Positions 43,964-52,794 of a stretch of 64,000 bases of DNA are shown here, one piece after another; position 1 is the first letter of the stretch; every line of letters begins with the position of its first letter. This stretch comes from Mycolicibacterium aromaticivorans JS19b1 = JCM 16368 (GTDB lineage Bacteria > Actinomycetota > Actinomycetes > Mycobacteriales > Mycobacteriaceae), in assembly GCF_000559085.1 (NCBI RefSeq), contig NZ_JALN02000001.1, positions 4,216,001-4,280,000 of the forward strand. The letters are read 5' to 3'. A model generated the notes under the pieces. That model worked only from the letters and a program-made list of their open reading frames with translations. It did not search any database and was not told where the DNA came from. Made by a program: the position numbers and the translations under genes.

Positions 43964-44958
43964 CCGGCGTGGACAGTATGAGCGATTTCCGTCGGGTTGC
44001 CGATGACGTCCGTAACTGGGGACGGTGGGGCGACGACGACGAGCTCGGCACCCTGAACTTCATCACTCCGGAGAAGATCGCGCAGGCGGCCGCAGCCGTC
44101 AAGCACGGCAGGGTATTTCCGCTCGGCGTCGACTTCGGGTCGTCCGGCCCGCAGGGGGCGTTCCAGTACCGGCAGAACCCCACTCATGTGATGACGATCG
44201 ACGGCGGCGACGCCAATACATTGCTGGAGTACGGGCCCTCGTGGCTGCGAAATCCGGCGGCTGTCCAGTTGAGCGGGTATTCCACGGCTGGGCCGATGCG
44301 ATTCAACGACGACATGATCATCATGCCGCTGCAGGCTGCCACGCAGTGGGATGCGCTGTCGCACGTGTACTACGAGGACAAGCTGTACAACGGCTTTCCC
44401 GCGGATTCGGTGACCAGTCTCGGCGCGTACTACCTGGGCATCGACAAGGTCGCCGGCTTGGGCATCACCTCCCGCGGTGTGCTGCTGGACATCGTCACGC
44501 TGCGCGGGGTTCCCACGTTCTGTGAGCTCGGCGAGCCGATCACGCCGGCCGAACTCGACGAGGCGGCCCGCAGGCAGGGCGTCACGATCGAACCAGGCGA
44601 TATCGTGCTGATCCGAACAGGTTGGTGGGCGCGCTTTTTGGAGACCGGTGACGGGCAGGAACCCGGGGCGGGACTGGACTGGACGTGCGCGTCGTGGATG
44701 GCCGATCATCAGGTCGCCGCGGTGGCGGCCGACAACCTGATGGTGGAGAACCCGGCGTCCGGTGTCGACGGCGCCATCCTGCCGATGCACATGTTGTGCC
44801 TGCGGGATATGGGCTTGATGCTGGGCGAGTACTGGAATCTCACCGAACTGGCCGCCGATTGCGCGGCCGACGGACGCTACGAATTCCAGCTCGTCGCGCC
44901 GCCGCTGAGCGTCACCGGCGCTGTCGGATCACCCGTCAACCCGATCGCGATCAAGTGA
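43960..44958 (+). CDS. Cyclase / kynurenine-formamidase-like metal-dependent hydrolase
   Basis: 332 residues. DELGTLNFITPEKI at the N-terminus and the metal-site segment QAATQWDALSHVYYED match the large cyclase-family branch (PF04199), in which metal ligands lie in an H/Q-x-x-T-x-x-D-x-x-x-H pattern. ITSRGVLLDIV and PGDIVLIRTGWW are further family strands. Members open lactone or amide rings, so it could hydrolyse a ring-fission product or lactone made by the LLM monooxygenase. ATG 43960 overlaps the SDR stop; ATG 43978 is an alternative. Confidence 0.83.
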   Translation: MTGVDSMSDFRRVADDVRNWGRWGDDDELGTLNFITPEKIAQAAAAVKHGRVFPLGVDFGSSGPQGAFQYRQNPTHVMTIDGGDANTLLEYGPSWLRNPAAVQLSGYSTAGPMRFNDDMIIMPLQAATQWDALSHVYYEDKLYNGFPADSVTSLGAYYLGIDKVAGLGITSRGVLLDIVTLRGVPTFCELGEPITPAELDEAARRQGVTIEPGDIVLIRTGWWARFLETGDGQEPGAGLDWTCASWMADHQVAAVAADNLMVENPASGVDGAILPMHMLCLRDMGLMLGEYWNLTELAADCAADGRYEFQLVAPPLSVTGAVGSPVNPIAIK

Positions 44959-45776
44959 GCATTCAGCATCGGACCCTCGCCGTCGACGGGCTGGTCACCC
45001 ACTTCCTCGAGGCGGGGGAGGGCGAGCCGGTCATACTCCTGCACGGCGGCGAGTTCGGGGTGAGCGCCGAAATCGCCTGGGAAAGACTGATTCCCGAGCT
45101 CTCCCGGCGCTACCGGGTGTTGGCCCCGGACATGCTGGGTTTCGGTGAGTCGGCGAAGGTCGTCGACTTCACCGATGGCCGGGGTATGCGAATCCGGCAC
45201 ATCGCCCGGTTCTGCGCTCTGCTGGGCATCGACTCGGCGCACTTCGTCGGCAACTCGATGGGTGCCATCAACCTGTTGGTGGACATGACCTCGGCGTCGC
45301 CGGTGCTGCCGGTGCGCACCGCGGTCACGATCTGCGGCGGCGGTGAGATCCAGAAGAACCGGCACACCACGGCGTTGTATGAATACGACGCGACATTCGA
45401 GGCCATGCGGACGATCGTGGAGGCGTTGTTCTTCGACGCGTCGTACCCCGTCGACGAGGATTATGTGCGACGACGCTACGAGTCGAGCGTGGTCCCCGGA
45501 GCCTGGGAGTCGCTGGCGGCAGCCAGATTTCGGCGACCGGGAGTGGAGGCGCCGGCCACGCCGTCCAGTAAACGCGCCTACGAGCGCATCGCGGTGCCGG
45601 TACTGGTCGTGGAAGGGGCCGGCGACAAGTTGTTGCCCTCAGGGTGGGCCGCCGAGATCGCCGGGCAGATCACTGCGGGCCGTTCGGCGGTGATCGATGA
45701 TGCCGGGCACTGCCCGCAGATCGAGCAGCCCGAGGCACTCGCCGAATTGCTGCTCGGGTTCTTCGCCGAGGTGTAG
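44955..45776 (+). CDS. Alpha/beta hydrolase
   Basis: 273 residues. HGGEFG oxyanion loop, nucleophile Ser101 in GNSMGA, an acidic residue in VEGAGDKLLPS and the catalytic His in DAGHCPQIEQP. Similar in type to meta-cleavage-product hydrolases but diverged from the one at 36673. GTG 44955 overlaps the cyclase stop as GTGA. Last gene of the + operon running from 36673; its stop abuts a long inverted repeat. Confidence 0.87.
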   Translation: MSIQHRTLAVDGLVTHFLEAGEGEPVILLHGGEFGVSAEIAWERLIPELSRRYRVLAPDMLGFGESAKVVDFTDGRGMRIRHIARFCALLGIDSAHFVGNSMGAINLLVDMTSASPVLPVRTAVTICGGGEIQKNRHTTALYEYDATFEAMRTIVEALFFDASYPVDEDYVRRRYESSVVPGAWESLAAARFRRPGVEAPATPSSKRAYERIAVPVLVVEGAGDKLLPSGWAAEIAGQITAGRSAVIDDAGHCPQIEQPEALAELLLGFFAEV

Positions 45777-45841
45777 TCGCCGAAATCGACGTTGCGCAGC
45801 GTTCTACTCGCACCTCTCCGGCGAAACGTCGGTTTGGGCGA
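45777..45841. terminator. Long inverted repeat between convergent genes
   Basis: Arms TCGCCGAAATCGACGTT (45777-45793) and AACGTCGGTTTGGGCGA (45825-45841) pair at 15 of 17 positions around a 31-nt loop. It begins directly after the hydrolase TAG and ends 14 bp before the convergent gene's stop. The position suggests a bidirectional terminator or a mycobacterial intergenic repeat; there is no U-tract. Confidence 0.5.
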
Positions 45842-45855
45842 GGAAGAGGAAAGGG

Positions 45856-48030
45856 TCAGGGCCTGACCCGCTCCACACCCACAAACGCCGAACTCAATGC
45901 CGGCGTCTGCGACAGCGGATCGACGGGGGAGCCGTCGACGAGCAGGTTGCGGTTGACGCCGAATGACATCGGCTCGGCACCGCCGCGCGGGTCGAACACC
46001 CGCGAGCCCCAGCCGTGGTCAACGATCACGACGCCGGGTCGGGGCTTATCGCTGAGCACGGCGGTGAGTTCGATCGAACCGATGTCGGAGAACACCCTGA
46101 CCCGGTCCCCGTCCGCGACGCCCAGCGCGGCCGCATCGTCCGGGTTGATCACCGCGTGGTTGTCCTTGCCCGACGGGTGCAGGCCGTCAATGTCGTTGAG
46201 CCACGAGTTCATCGAGTGCCGGCGCCGGCTGTTCGCCAGCTGGAACGGACGCTCGGCCGGTGCCACCGGATGTGGTTCGGCGAGCAATTCGTGGGTGCGT
46301 GCCACGAACTCTGCGGGCGCAACGCGAATCTTCTTGTCCTCGGTGCGCAACGCCTTTCGCAGGTGGCCGAATTCGCGCTTGCCGAACACCCAGCCGTGCG
46401 GATGCGCCATAACAGCGCGCCAGCTGATCCCGCGACTCGATGCGATGATCATCCGGTCGATCCAGTGCGGTCCGAATGCCAGTGACGGCCTGCGGGTCAC
46501 CCTCGCCAGCGCCCGCGTCGCTTTCACGAACCCGTTCACACCCCGGATCCCGAGAAAGGGCCGTTTCATCGCCAGCGTGAGATCCAGGAAGAGCCGCCAC
46601 TCCTCGCGAGCGTCATCTGGTGGGTCGACGGCCCGCCGCCCGTAGTGGACGTAGGGCTCGTCGTGCAGGCCGCTGGTGAGGGCCAGCAGATCGTCCCGCT
46701 CCAGCCAGTGCGCCGCCGGCAGCAGCCAGTGCGCGTGCCGGTGGCTTTCGCGCTGCAGAAAGTCGATCACGACCAACAAATCAAGCTGCTCCAGCGCGGC
46801 ATCCAGGCGCGCGCCGTCCGGTCCGGAGATGACGGGGTTGCCCGCATTGATCACCATCGCGCGGATCTGCCCCGCCCCGGAAGTGGTGATTTCGCCGGGC
46901 AATTCGTCGAGTCCGTGATGACCGGCCACCATGGGCCGGCCCTGCACCCGGCTGAGGTGGTCCACCGGCTTGGCGAACGCCGCCAACTTCAGTGCGTCGA
47001 CGTACCCACGCTCGAAGCGCCGCCCACCGGGCCGGTCCATCCGCCCGGTGATGACGTTGAGGACATGCCCCAGCCACTCGCCGATGGTCCCGGACACATG
47101 GAGTGACACCCCGGTGCGGGTGATCGCCATGGCGCCCGGCGCGGCGGCGAAATCTCGTGCCAACGTCTCGATCTCGGCGCGGGGGATACCGCAGCGCGTA
47201 GCCAGGTCGTCGAGGTCGGCGTCGGCGGCCAGCGCGCGCAGTGCGGCCATCCCCATGGCGAGGTCGCGGCAGTCGTCACGGTGCTCGAGGCCATCGTCGA
47301 GGATCACCTTCACCATGGCGAGTAGCAGCGCCCAGTCCTGGCCGGGGCGGACAGCCAGATGAGTGTCAGCCTTCTCAGCGCTCTCGGTGCGGACCGGGTC
47401 CACCACCACGATCCTGGCGCCCTGCCGCTGCCGTGCCAGCGCCCGTTTCCAGCCGCCCGGCACCGTCTCCACCCAATTCCAGGCGCTCACAGCGGGATTG
47501 GCGCCCACCAGTAGGAAGAAGTCGCAGTTGTCGATATCGGAGACGGGAACGAACAGTTGCGACCCATACATGGCCTGCGCCACGACGTGCAACGCGTTCT
47601 GATCGACCGAGCCGACGTAGTAGCGGTTCTGGCTGCCGATGGCGTCCAGCCAGCCGGTCATGAACAACAGGTTCGACGACGAGAAGCCGGACGGGTTGCC
47701 GGTGTAGGTGGCGACGGCATCCGGTCCGCCTGCGGAGATGATCGCCGACATCCGCACGGAGATGTCGGCGACCGCATCCTCCCACGTCGCCTCGACGTAA
47801 CCGTCGCCCACCCGCCGCATCGGACGGGTGATGCGGCGCGGATGTTCGACCAACTGGGCGGCGGTGCGGCCCTTGGCGCAGAAGTCGGCCCAACTGTGCG
47901 GATTCTGTTTGTCCGCAGAGATTTTCACCACCCGACCCGCCTCGACGGTGACCTCGACACCGCACGAGGCAAGGCAGTACCGGCAGAACGTATGGACGGT
48001 CTGCGGCGGTGTGGGGGTTACTTCAAACAA
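45856..48030 (-). CDS. Molybdopterin-dependent oxidoreductase (formate-dehydrogenase/BisC superfamily)
   Basis: 724 residues. The N-terminal [4Fe-4S] site is C16-x2-C19-x3-C23-x27-C51 (CRYCLASCG, DFCAKG). Molybdopterin domains follow, and a C-terminal MopB domain includes HAVINPDDAAALGVADGDRVRV. No Tat signal is visible, so it is probably cytoplasmic. The start appears to be TTG 48030, overlapping the SDR gene by 13 bp; no ATG or GTG lies nearby. Third gene of a P450-SDR-Mo operon; it may take electrons from substrate oxidation or hydroxylate without oxygen. Confidence 0.88.
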   Translation of the reverse strand: MFEVTPTPPQTVHTFCRYCLASCGVEVTVEAGRVVKISADKQNPHSWADFCAKGRTAAQLVEHPRRITRPMRRVGDGYVEATWEDAVADISVRMSAIISAGGPDAVATYTGNPSGFSSSNLLFMTGWLDAIGSQNRYYVGSVDQNALHVVAQAMYGSQLFVPVSDIDNCDFFLLVGANPAVSAWNWVETVPGGWKRALARQRQGARIVVVDPVRTESAEKADTHLAVRPGQDWALLLAMVKVILDDGLEHRDDCRDLAMGMAALRALAADADLDDLATRCGIPRAEIETLARDFAAAPGAMAITRTGVSLHVSGTIGEWLGHVLNVITGRMDRPGGRRFERGYVDALKLAAFAKPVDHLSRVQGRPMVAGHHGLDELPGEITTSGAGQIRAMVINAGNPVISGPDGARLDAALEQLDLLVVIDFLQRESHRHAHWLLPAAHWLERDDLLALTSGLHDEPYVHYGRRAVDPPDDAREEWRLFLDLTLAMKRPFLGIRGVNGFVKATRALARVTRRPSLAFGPHWIDRMIIASSRGISWRAVMAHPHGWVFGKREFGHLRKALRTEDKKIRVAPAEFVARTHELLAEPHPVAPAERPFQLANSRRRHSMNSWLNDIDGLHPSGKDNHAVINPDDAAALGVADGDRVRVFSDIGSIELTAVLSDKPRPGVVIVDHGWGSRVFDPRGGAEPMSFGVNRNLLVDGSPVDPLSQTPALSSAFVGVERVRP

Positions 48031-48857
48031 CTGCCGCCGTCGACGGGCAGTGTGACGCCGGTGATGTAGCGGGCTTCGTCGGAGGCCAGGAACAGCACCG
48101 CGTTGGCGATGTCCTCGGGCTCCACCCAGCCGATCGGCAGGGTGTGCATCAGCTGCCCGACCACCTTCATGTCCTCCGGGCCCGGGTTCTCCAGGTCGGG
48201 ACGGAACAACTTCATCGTGCCCTCGTTCATGAACAGCGGGGTGTTGACGTTCGTCGGGTGTACCGAGTTGACCCGGATGTTCTGCGCTCCCAGCTCGACG
48301 GCGAACGTGCGCATCAGGCCGACCACGCCATGCTTGGCGGCGACATAGTGCCCGGTGTGCGGGTAGGCCTTGAGTCCGCCGACGGAGCTGGTCAGGATGA
48401 TCGATCCACCGCGACCGCCTTCGAGGATGTGCGGCACACCGGCTTTCACCGTCTTCCAGACGCCGCCGAGGTTGATGTCGATCATCGCGGTCCAGTCGGT
48501 CTCGCTGGTCTTGTCCAGCGTCTGGCCGCCGTTGCCGATGCCGGCGTTCGCCACGATGATGTCGAGGCGGCCGAGGGCGTCTACCCCCGCGTCGACTGCG
48601 TTCTTGAGCGCGTCGTAGTCGCGGACGTCGACTTCGGCGGTGTAGATCTGCCGGTTGTGACCCTTGACCAGATCAGCGGTCTCGGCCAGGTCCTCCGGCG
48701 TCGACGCGGCGATCAGGTCGACGGTGTCGATCTTCTTGCAGATGTCGACCGCGATGATGTCGGCGCCTTCCGATGCCAGCCGCACGGCGTGCGCGCGGCC
48801 TTGCCCGCGAGCCGCGCCGGTGACGAACGCGACTTTGCCTTCTACCCGTCCTGCCAT
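48018..48857 (-). CDS. Mycofactocin-type SDR oxidoreductase
   Basis: 279 residues. TGAARGQGRAHAVRLASEGADIIAVDIC, with the long insert after the acidic strand (KKIDTVDLIAASTPEDLAETADLVKGHNRQI), is the pattern of the mycofactocin-coupled SDR subfamily; NAGIGNGG, LTSSVGGLKAYP and YVAAKHG supply the catalytic residues. These enzymes hold NAD(H) tightly and pass electrons to mycofactocin. It would oxidise an alcohol, perhaps the one made by the P450 34 bp upstream. Confidence 0.88.
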   Translation of the reverse strand: MAGRVEGKVAFVTGAARGQGRAHAVRLASEGADIIAVDICKKIDTVDLIAASTPEDLAETADLVKGHNRQIYTAEVDVRDYDALKNAVDAGVDALGRLDIIVANAGIGNGGQTLDKTSETDWTAMIDINLGGVWKTVKAGVPHILEGGRGGSIILTSSVGGLKAYPHTGHYVAAKHGVVGLMRTFAVELGAQNIRVNSVHPTNVNTPLFMNEGTMKLFRPDLENPGPEDMKVVGQLMHTLPIGWVEPEDIANAVLFLASDEARYITGVTLPVDGGSCLK

Positions 48858-48891
48858 GGTTGTTCAGTCCTCTGTGTCGTAGTGATGGATC

Positions 48892-50073
48892 TCAGGAGAC
48901 GATCGTGGGCATGGCGGCCCAACCGCGGACCGCGGCCGTCTCTGACTTGATTGCGTTCGGCCAGTCGACGTCCCACTCGGGAAAGCGCTTGAGAATCTCC
49001 TCGAGCGCGATGCGGCCCTCCATCCGGGCCAGCGCATTGCCCATGCAGAAGTGGGTCCCACCACCGAACGTCATGTGGGACTTCAGTTCCCGGTGGATGT
49101 CGAAGACCTCGCCGTCCGGTGCGAAGCGACGGTGGTCACGGTTGGCCGCACCGAGCAGCAACAGCATTGCCGAACCTTCCGGGACGGTCTGCCCGTAGTA
49201 CTCGACGTCACGGGTGACGTAACGGGCCAGCTGCAGTGCCGGGGGCTCCCACCGGAGGATCTCCTCGATCGCCTGCGGGATCAGCGCCGGATTCTCGGCC
49301 AGCTCGCGGCGCTGATCGGGGTATTCAGCCAGGGTTTTTCCGGCCCAGCCGATCAGCCGGGTGGTGGTCTCGGAACCGGCGGTCGCGATGACCGTCAAGT
49401 ACAGCAGCAGTTCCTCGCGATGCAACCGCCGAACAGTGCCGGTCTCGTCGGTGAACTCGGCATTGAGCAGGTCGGTCATGATGTCATCGGACGGATGATC
49501 GCGCCGGTAGTCGATGAACTCGGCGAACACCTCGCCGGTGGCCAGGAGATCGACTTCCTTCTTCTGCAGGGTCGCCTCCCCGTGATCGGTGATCGCGCGC
49601 TGCCGATCCTCCGGAATGCCGAGGAGCATGCCGATCACCCGCATCGGCATCTGCTCGCCGAGGTCGTTGACGAAGTCGAACCGGCCCGTACCGACCAGCG
49701 GATCCAGGCAGCGGGTGGTGAATTCGCGGATCTGCGGTTCCAGCGCGGCAACTTTGCGCGGCGTGAACACCCGCGACAGCAGATTTCGGTGGATGTTGTG
49801 GATCGGCGGATCCTCGAAAATCAAAGTCCCTGGCGGAATTTCCATGCCGGACTTGATGATTTCCAGCAAGGCGCCGCGCCCGGAGATGAAGGTCTCGTGG
49901 TCGATGACGGCCTTGTTGACGTCGTCGTAGCGGCTCAGCGCATAGAAGTCGAGATCCGGGTTGTAGTACAACGGCGCCTCTTCGCGTATCCGCGCAAAGA
50001 CCGGAAACGGGTCGATGTTGAGGTCGACGTCATAGGGGTCGTAGTGAAGATCTCTGTCGGCACTGACTGTCAC
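48892..50073 (-). CDS. Cytochrome P450
   Basis: 393 residues. I-helix TAGSETTTR, ExxR in EILR, HxxxR in HNIHR, heme loop FGGGTHFCMGNALAR with Cys343. GTG 50073 (VTVSADRD) is chosen because GGGAGG lies about 8 nt upstream; an in-frame ATG 69 nt earlier would put the start inside the promoter/operator. First gene of the P450-SDR-molybdoenzyme operon, with a perfect TTGACA and a palindrome upstream. Confidence 0.92.
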   Translation of the reverse strand: MTVSADRDLHYDPYDVDLNIDPFPVFARIREEAPLYYNPDLDFYALSRYDDVNKAVIDHETFISGRGALLEIIKSGMEIPPGTLIFEDPPIHNIHRNLLSRVFTPRKVAALEPQIREFTTRCLDPLVGTGRFDFVNDLGEQMPMRVIGMLLGIPEDRQRAITDHGEATLQKKEVDLLATGEVFAEFIDYRRDHPSDDIMTDLLNAEFTDETGTVRRLHREELLLYLTVIATAGSETTTRLIGWAGKTLAEYPDQRRELAENPALIPQAIEEILRWEPPALQLARYVTRDVEYYGQTVPEGSAMLLLLGAANRDHRRFAPDGEVFDIHRELKSHMTFGGGTHFCMGNALARMEGRIALEEILKRFPEWDVDWPNAIKSETAAVRGWAAMPTIVS

Positions 50074-50103
50074 CGGAATGTCCTCCCATGGGCCTCGGTG
50101 AGA

Positions 50104-50136
50104 GCAACTGTTGCAGTTGCGTTGAAAAAGTGTCAA
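50104..50136 (-). promoter_or_regulatory. Promoter -35 TTGACA and palindrome GCAACTG-N3-CAGTTGC
   Basis: On the - strand, consensus TTGACA (50136-50131) is followed by a perfect 7+3+7 inverted repeat (50104-50120) where the -10 should lie, 31 bp before the P450 start. Repression by occlusion is likely. The regulator is not obvious; none is adjacent. Confidence 0.6.
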
Positions 50137-50289
50137 TCCCATGTGCGGTTTGCGTCAGCTTTGCTGGCCAAGTGAGAGAACATCGTTCTCATCCCGCTCG
50201 CTTAGCGGGGCTGAGTGTTTGATCGGCCGGGGTGGCGACGGGTTCAATGGGGGAGTGACGCACCGACGCCCACACCTGACGGCCCGGCG

Positions 50290-51690
50290 GTGACTCTTGT
50301 TGCCGGCGTGGACTCGTCCACCCAGTCGTGCAAGGTCCTGATCTGTGATGCCGCCACTGGTGCGGTCGTGCGGTCGGCGACCACCCCGCATCCCCCGGGC
50401 ACCGAGGTCGACCCCGAGCTCTGGTGGGATGCGCTCCAGCGCAGCATCGCCGACGCCGGTGGCATCGACGACGTGGCCGCGGTGTCGGTCGGTGGCCAGC
50501 AACACGGCCTGGTCTGCCTCGACCGGCGTGGCGCGGTGGTGCGGCCCGCCTTGCTGTGGAACGACACCCGCTCCGGTACGGCCGCCGCCGAACTGGTGAC
50601 AGAACTGGGCGGAGCTGCCTGGTGGGCCGATCAGATCGGCGTCGTGCCGGTCGCTGCGATCACCGTCACCAAGCTTCGCTGGCTGGCCGACCACGAACCG
50701 GGCAACGCCGACTCGACCGCCGCGGTGTGTCTCCCACACGATTGGCTGACCTGGCGACTGCGCGGTACCACCGACATCGGTGAGTTGTGCACCGACCGCA
50801 GTGACGCCAGCGGCACCGGCTACTACTCGGCGGCGACCGGTGGGTATCGAGACGATGTGCTCACCACCGCCATGCGCGGCCGCCGGCCGGCACTGCCACG
50901 GGTCCTGGGTCCGCACGAGCCTGCTGGCCAGACCGCCACCGGCGCGGTGTTGGGGCCTGGCGCCGGGGACAACGCCGCCGCCGCATTGGGGCTCGGCGCC
51001 GGCGTCGGTGACTGCGTCGTCTCGTTGGGCACCTCCGGAGTGGTCAGCGCCGTGAGTGAAGCGCCGCCGCGTGACTCACACGGGCTGGTTGCCGGCTTCG
51101 CCGACGCGACGGGCCGGTATCTACCGCTGGTGTGCACTCTCAACGGCGCACCGGTGCTGGCCGCGGTCGCGGAAATGCTGGGGGTGACCCTCGAGGACTT
51201 CTCCCGCCTGGCGCTCAGTGCGCCTGCCGGTGCCGACGGCCTGATCTGGGTGCCCTACTTCGACGGCGAACGCTCACCGAATCTGCCCGCCGCCTCCGGT
51301 GCGCTGCACGGTGTGACCAGTCGTAATCTGTTGCCGGCCAACATTGCCCGAGCTGCCGTCGAAGGATTACTCGCCTCGATGCGATTCTGTCTGGACAAGA
51401 TCGCCGAGCAGGGAGTCGGCACCGAACGGGTGATGATCGTCGGCGGCGGGGTGCGCTCCGAAGCGGTCCGGCGGATCGCGCCGGCCGTGCTGTCCATGGC
51501 GGTCGCGGTGCCTGAACCGGCCGAGTACGTCGCCCTCGGTGCCGCCCGTCAGGCGGCGTGGACGCTGAACGGCGGCGACTGCCCGGCGTGGTCGTCGGTC
51601 CGGTCCGTGGTCTATGAGGCCGAGCCGACTCCAACGGTGATGGAGCGCTATCAGGATGCCTGCCTGCTGACGCTGGGCCGCGATAGATAG
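50290..51690 (+). CDS. xylB: Xylulokinase-like FGGY carbohydrate kinase
   Basis: 466 residues (XylB is about 480). [13 protein letters not shown] is the first phosphate loop, [12 protein letters not shown] and LLWNDTRS are XylB-type substrate segments, [11 protein letters not shown] is the adenosine/phosphate motif and [14 protein letters not shown] ([10 protein letters not shown]) the C-terminal one. It phosphorylates D-xylulose or a related ketose. GTG 50290 is chosen by domain start; a longer frame from 50215 exists and the SD is weak. It stands alone, divergent from the P450 operon. Its last 40 bp overlap the convergent alanine racemase. Confidence 0.88.
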   Translation: MTLVAGVDSSTQSCKVLICDAATGAVVRSATTPHPPGTEVDPELWWDALQRSIADAGGIDDVAAVSVGGQQHGLVCLDRRGAVVRPALLWNDTRSGTAAAELVTELGGAAWWADQIGVVPVAAITVTKLRWLADHEPGNADSTAAVCLPHDWLTWRLRGTTDIGELCTDRSDASGTGYYSAATGGYRDDVLTTAMRGRRPALPRVLGPHEPAGQTATGAVLGPGAGDNAAAALGLGAGVGDCVVSLGTSGVVSAVSEAPPRDSHGLVAGFADATGRYLPLVCTLNGAPVLAAVAEMLGVTLEDFSRLALSAPAGADGLIWVPYFDGERSPNLPAASGALHGVTSRNLLPANIARAAVEGLLASMRFCLDKIAEQGVGTERVMIVGGGVRSEAVRRIAPAVLSMAVAVPEPAEYVALGAARQAAWTLNGGDCPAWSSVRSVVYEAEPTPTVMERYQDACLLTLGRDR

Positions 51691-52793
51691 CGCCGCACGG
51701 TGCGCCCTCGCACACCGGAGAGGATCTCGTAGTCGATCGTGCCCGCCGCGCGTGCCCAGTCCGCGGCCGTCTGCTCGCCGGTGATGCCCGACCCGAACAA
51801 CACCGCCCGGTCACCCTCGGTCACGTCGGTTCTGTCAGCGCCGAGGTCGACGACGAACTGGTCCATACAGACTCGTCCCGCACTGGGGAATCGTCGCCCG
51901 TTGATCATGACCGCGAACCCGTCCGACAGCACCCGAGGGACACCATCCGCGTAGCCACAGGCCACCACCGCGATCGTGGTGTCGCGCGGCGCGATCCACG
52001 TGTGGTTGTACGAAACGCCCTGTCCTGCCGAGATCTTCTTGACGAGCGCGATCTCGGCCGTCAGCGTCATCGCCGGTTCGAGACCGAAATGGCCGAGCTG
52101 TGGAACGGGGGTGCGCCCGTAGATGGCGATTCCGGCGCGGACCAGATCGCGGGACAGGTCCGGGCGAGTCAGTGCGGCAGCCGAATTCGACACGTGCACC
52201 ACCTGCGCGGGTGTGCCCGCCCGGCGCAGATCTGCCACGCAGTCATCCAGATGTGCCGCCTGCCGAGTATTCAGCGGGTGGTCCGGTTCATCGCCTCTGG
52301 CAAGGTGTGTCATCGCGGTCCGCATCACCACCGATCCGGATGCCGCAGATGTGGCGATTGCGTCGCACAGCTGCGGCCACTCCGGCAGCGCGGCGCCGCC
52401 GCGTCCGAGACCGGTGTCGACCTTCACCCCGATCGTCGCGGCGGCGCCCACGGATTCGGCTGCCGCCACCACCGCCGACAACTGATTGACCGAGGACACC
52501 ACCACTTCCACGTCCGCGGCGATCGCGGCGGCGAAATCGGTTGTGGGCGTGTGGAGCCAGGCCACGATTGGGGCGGACACCCCACCGCGGCGCAGCGCCA
52601 GGGCCTCGTCGACCGTGGCAACCCCGATCTCGGCCGCACCGGCCGCCAGCGCCGCGCGCGCGACCTGGGTGGCGCCGTGTCCATAGCCGTCGGCTTTCAC
52701 CACGGCCATCACACCGGACCGCGCACGGTCGCCCACCACGTGCACGTTGTTGGCGATCGCGCCCAGGTCGACGACGGCCTCGACGGCCGCCAC
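51651..52793 (-). CDS. alr: Alanine racemase (catabolic-type second copy likely)
   Basis: 380 residues. PLP Lys33 in [10 protein letters not shown], the Tyr of the second half-site in [23 protein letters not shown] and the end RTVRRY. It interconverts L- and D-alanine. GTG start, 1 nt after the transaminase stop. Mycobacteria carry a biosynthetic alr elsewhere in the genome, so this copy beside a transaminase and a permease is probably catabolic or supplies one alanine enantiomer to the transaminase; that is inference. Confidence 0.92.
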   Translation of the reverse strand: MAAVEAVVDLGAIANNVHVVGDRARSGVMAVVKADGYGHGATQVARAALAAGAAEIGVATVDEALALRRGGVSAPIVAWLHTPTTDFAAAIAADVEVVVSSVNQLSAVVAAAESVGAAATIGVKVDTGLGRGGAALPEWPQLCDAIATSAASGSVVMRTAMTHLARGDEPDHPLNTRQAAHLDDCVADLRRAGTPAQVVHVSNSAAALTRPDLSRDLVRAGIAIYGRTPVPQLGHFGLEPAMTLTAEIALVKKISAGQGVSYNHTWIAPRDTTIAVVACGYADGVPRVLSDGFAVMINGRRFPSAGRVCMDQFVVDLGADRTDVTEGDRAVLFGSGITGEQTAADWARAAGTIDYEILSGVRGRTVRRYLSRPSVSRQAS

Positions 52794-52794
52794 G

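Noticed and set aside
50215..50289. N-terminal extension of the xylulokinase from 50215
   Set aside because: The extra 25 residues precede the phosphate loop without family similarity; GTG 50290 gives the normal FGGY start.
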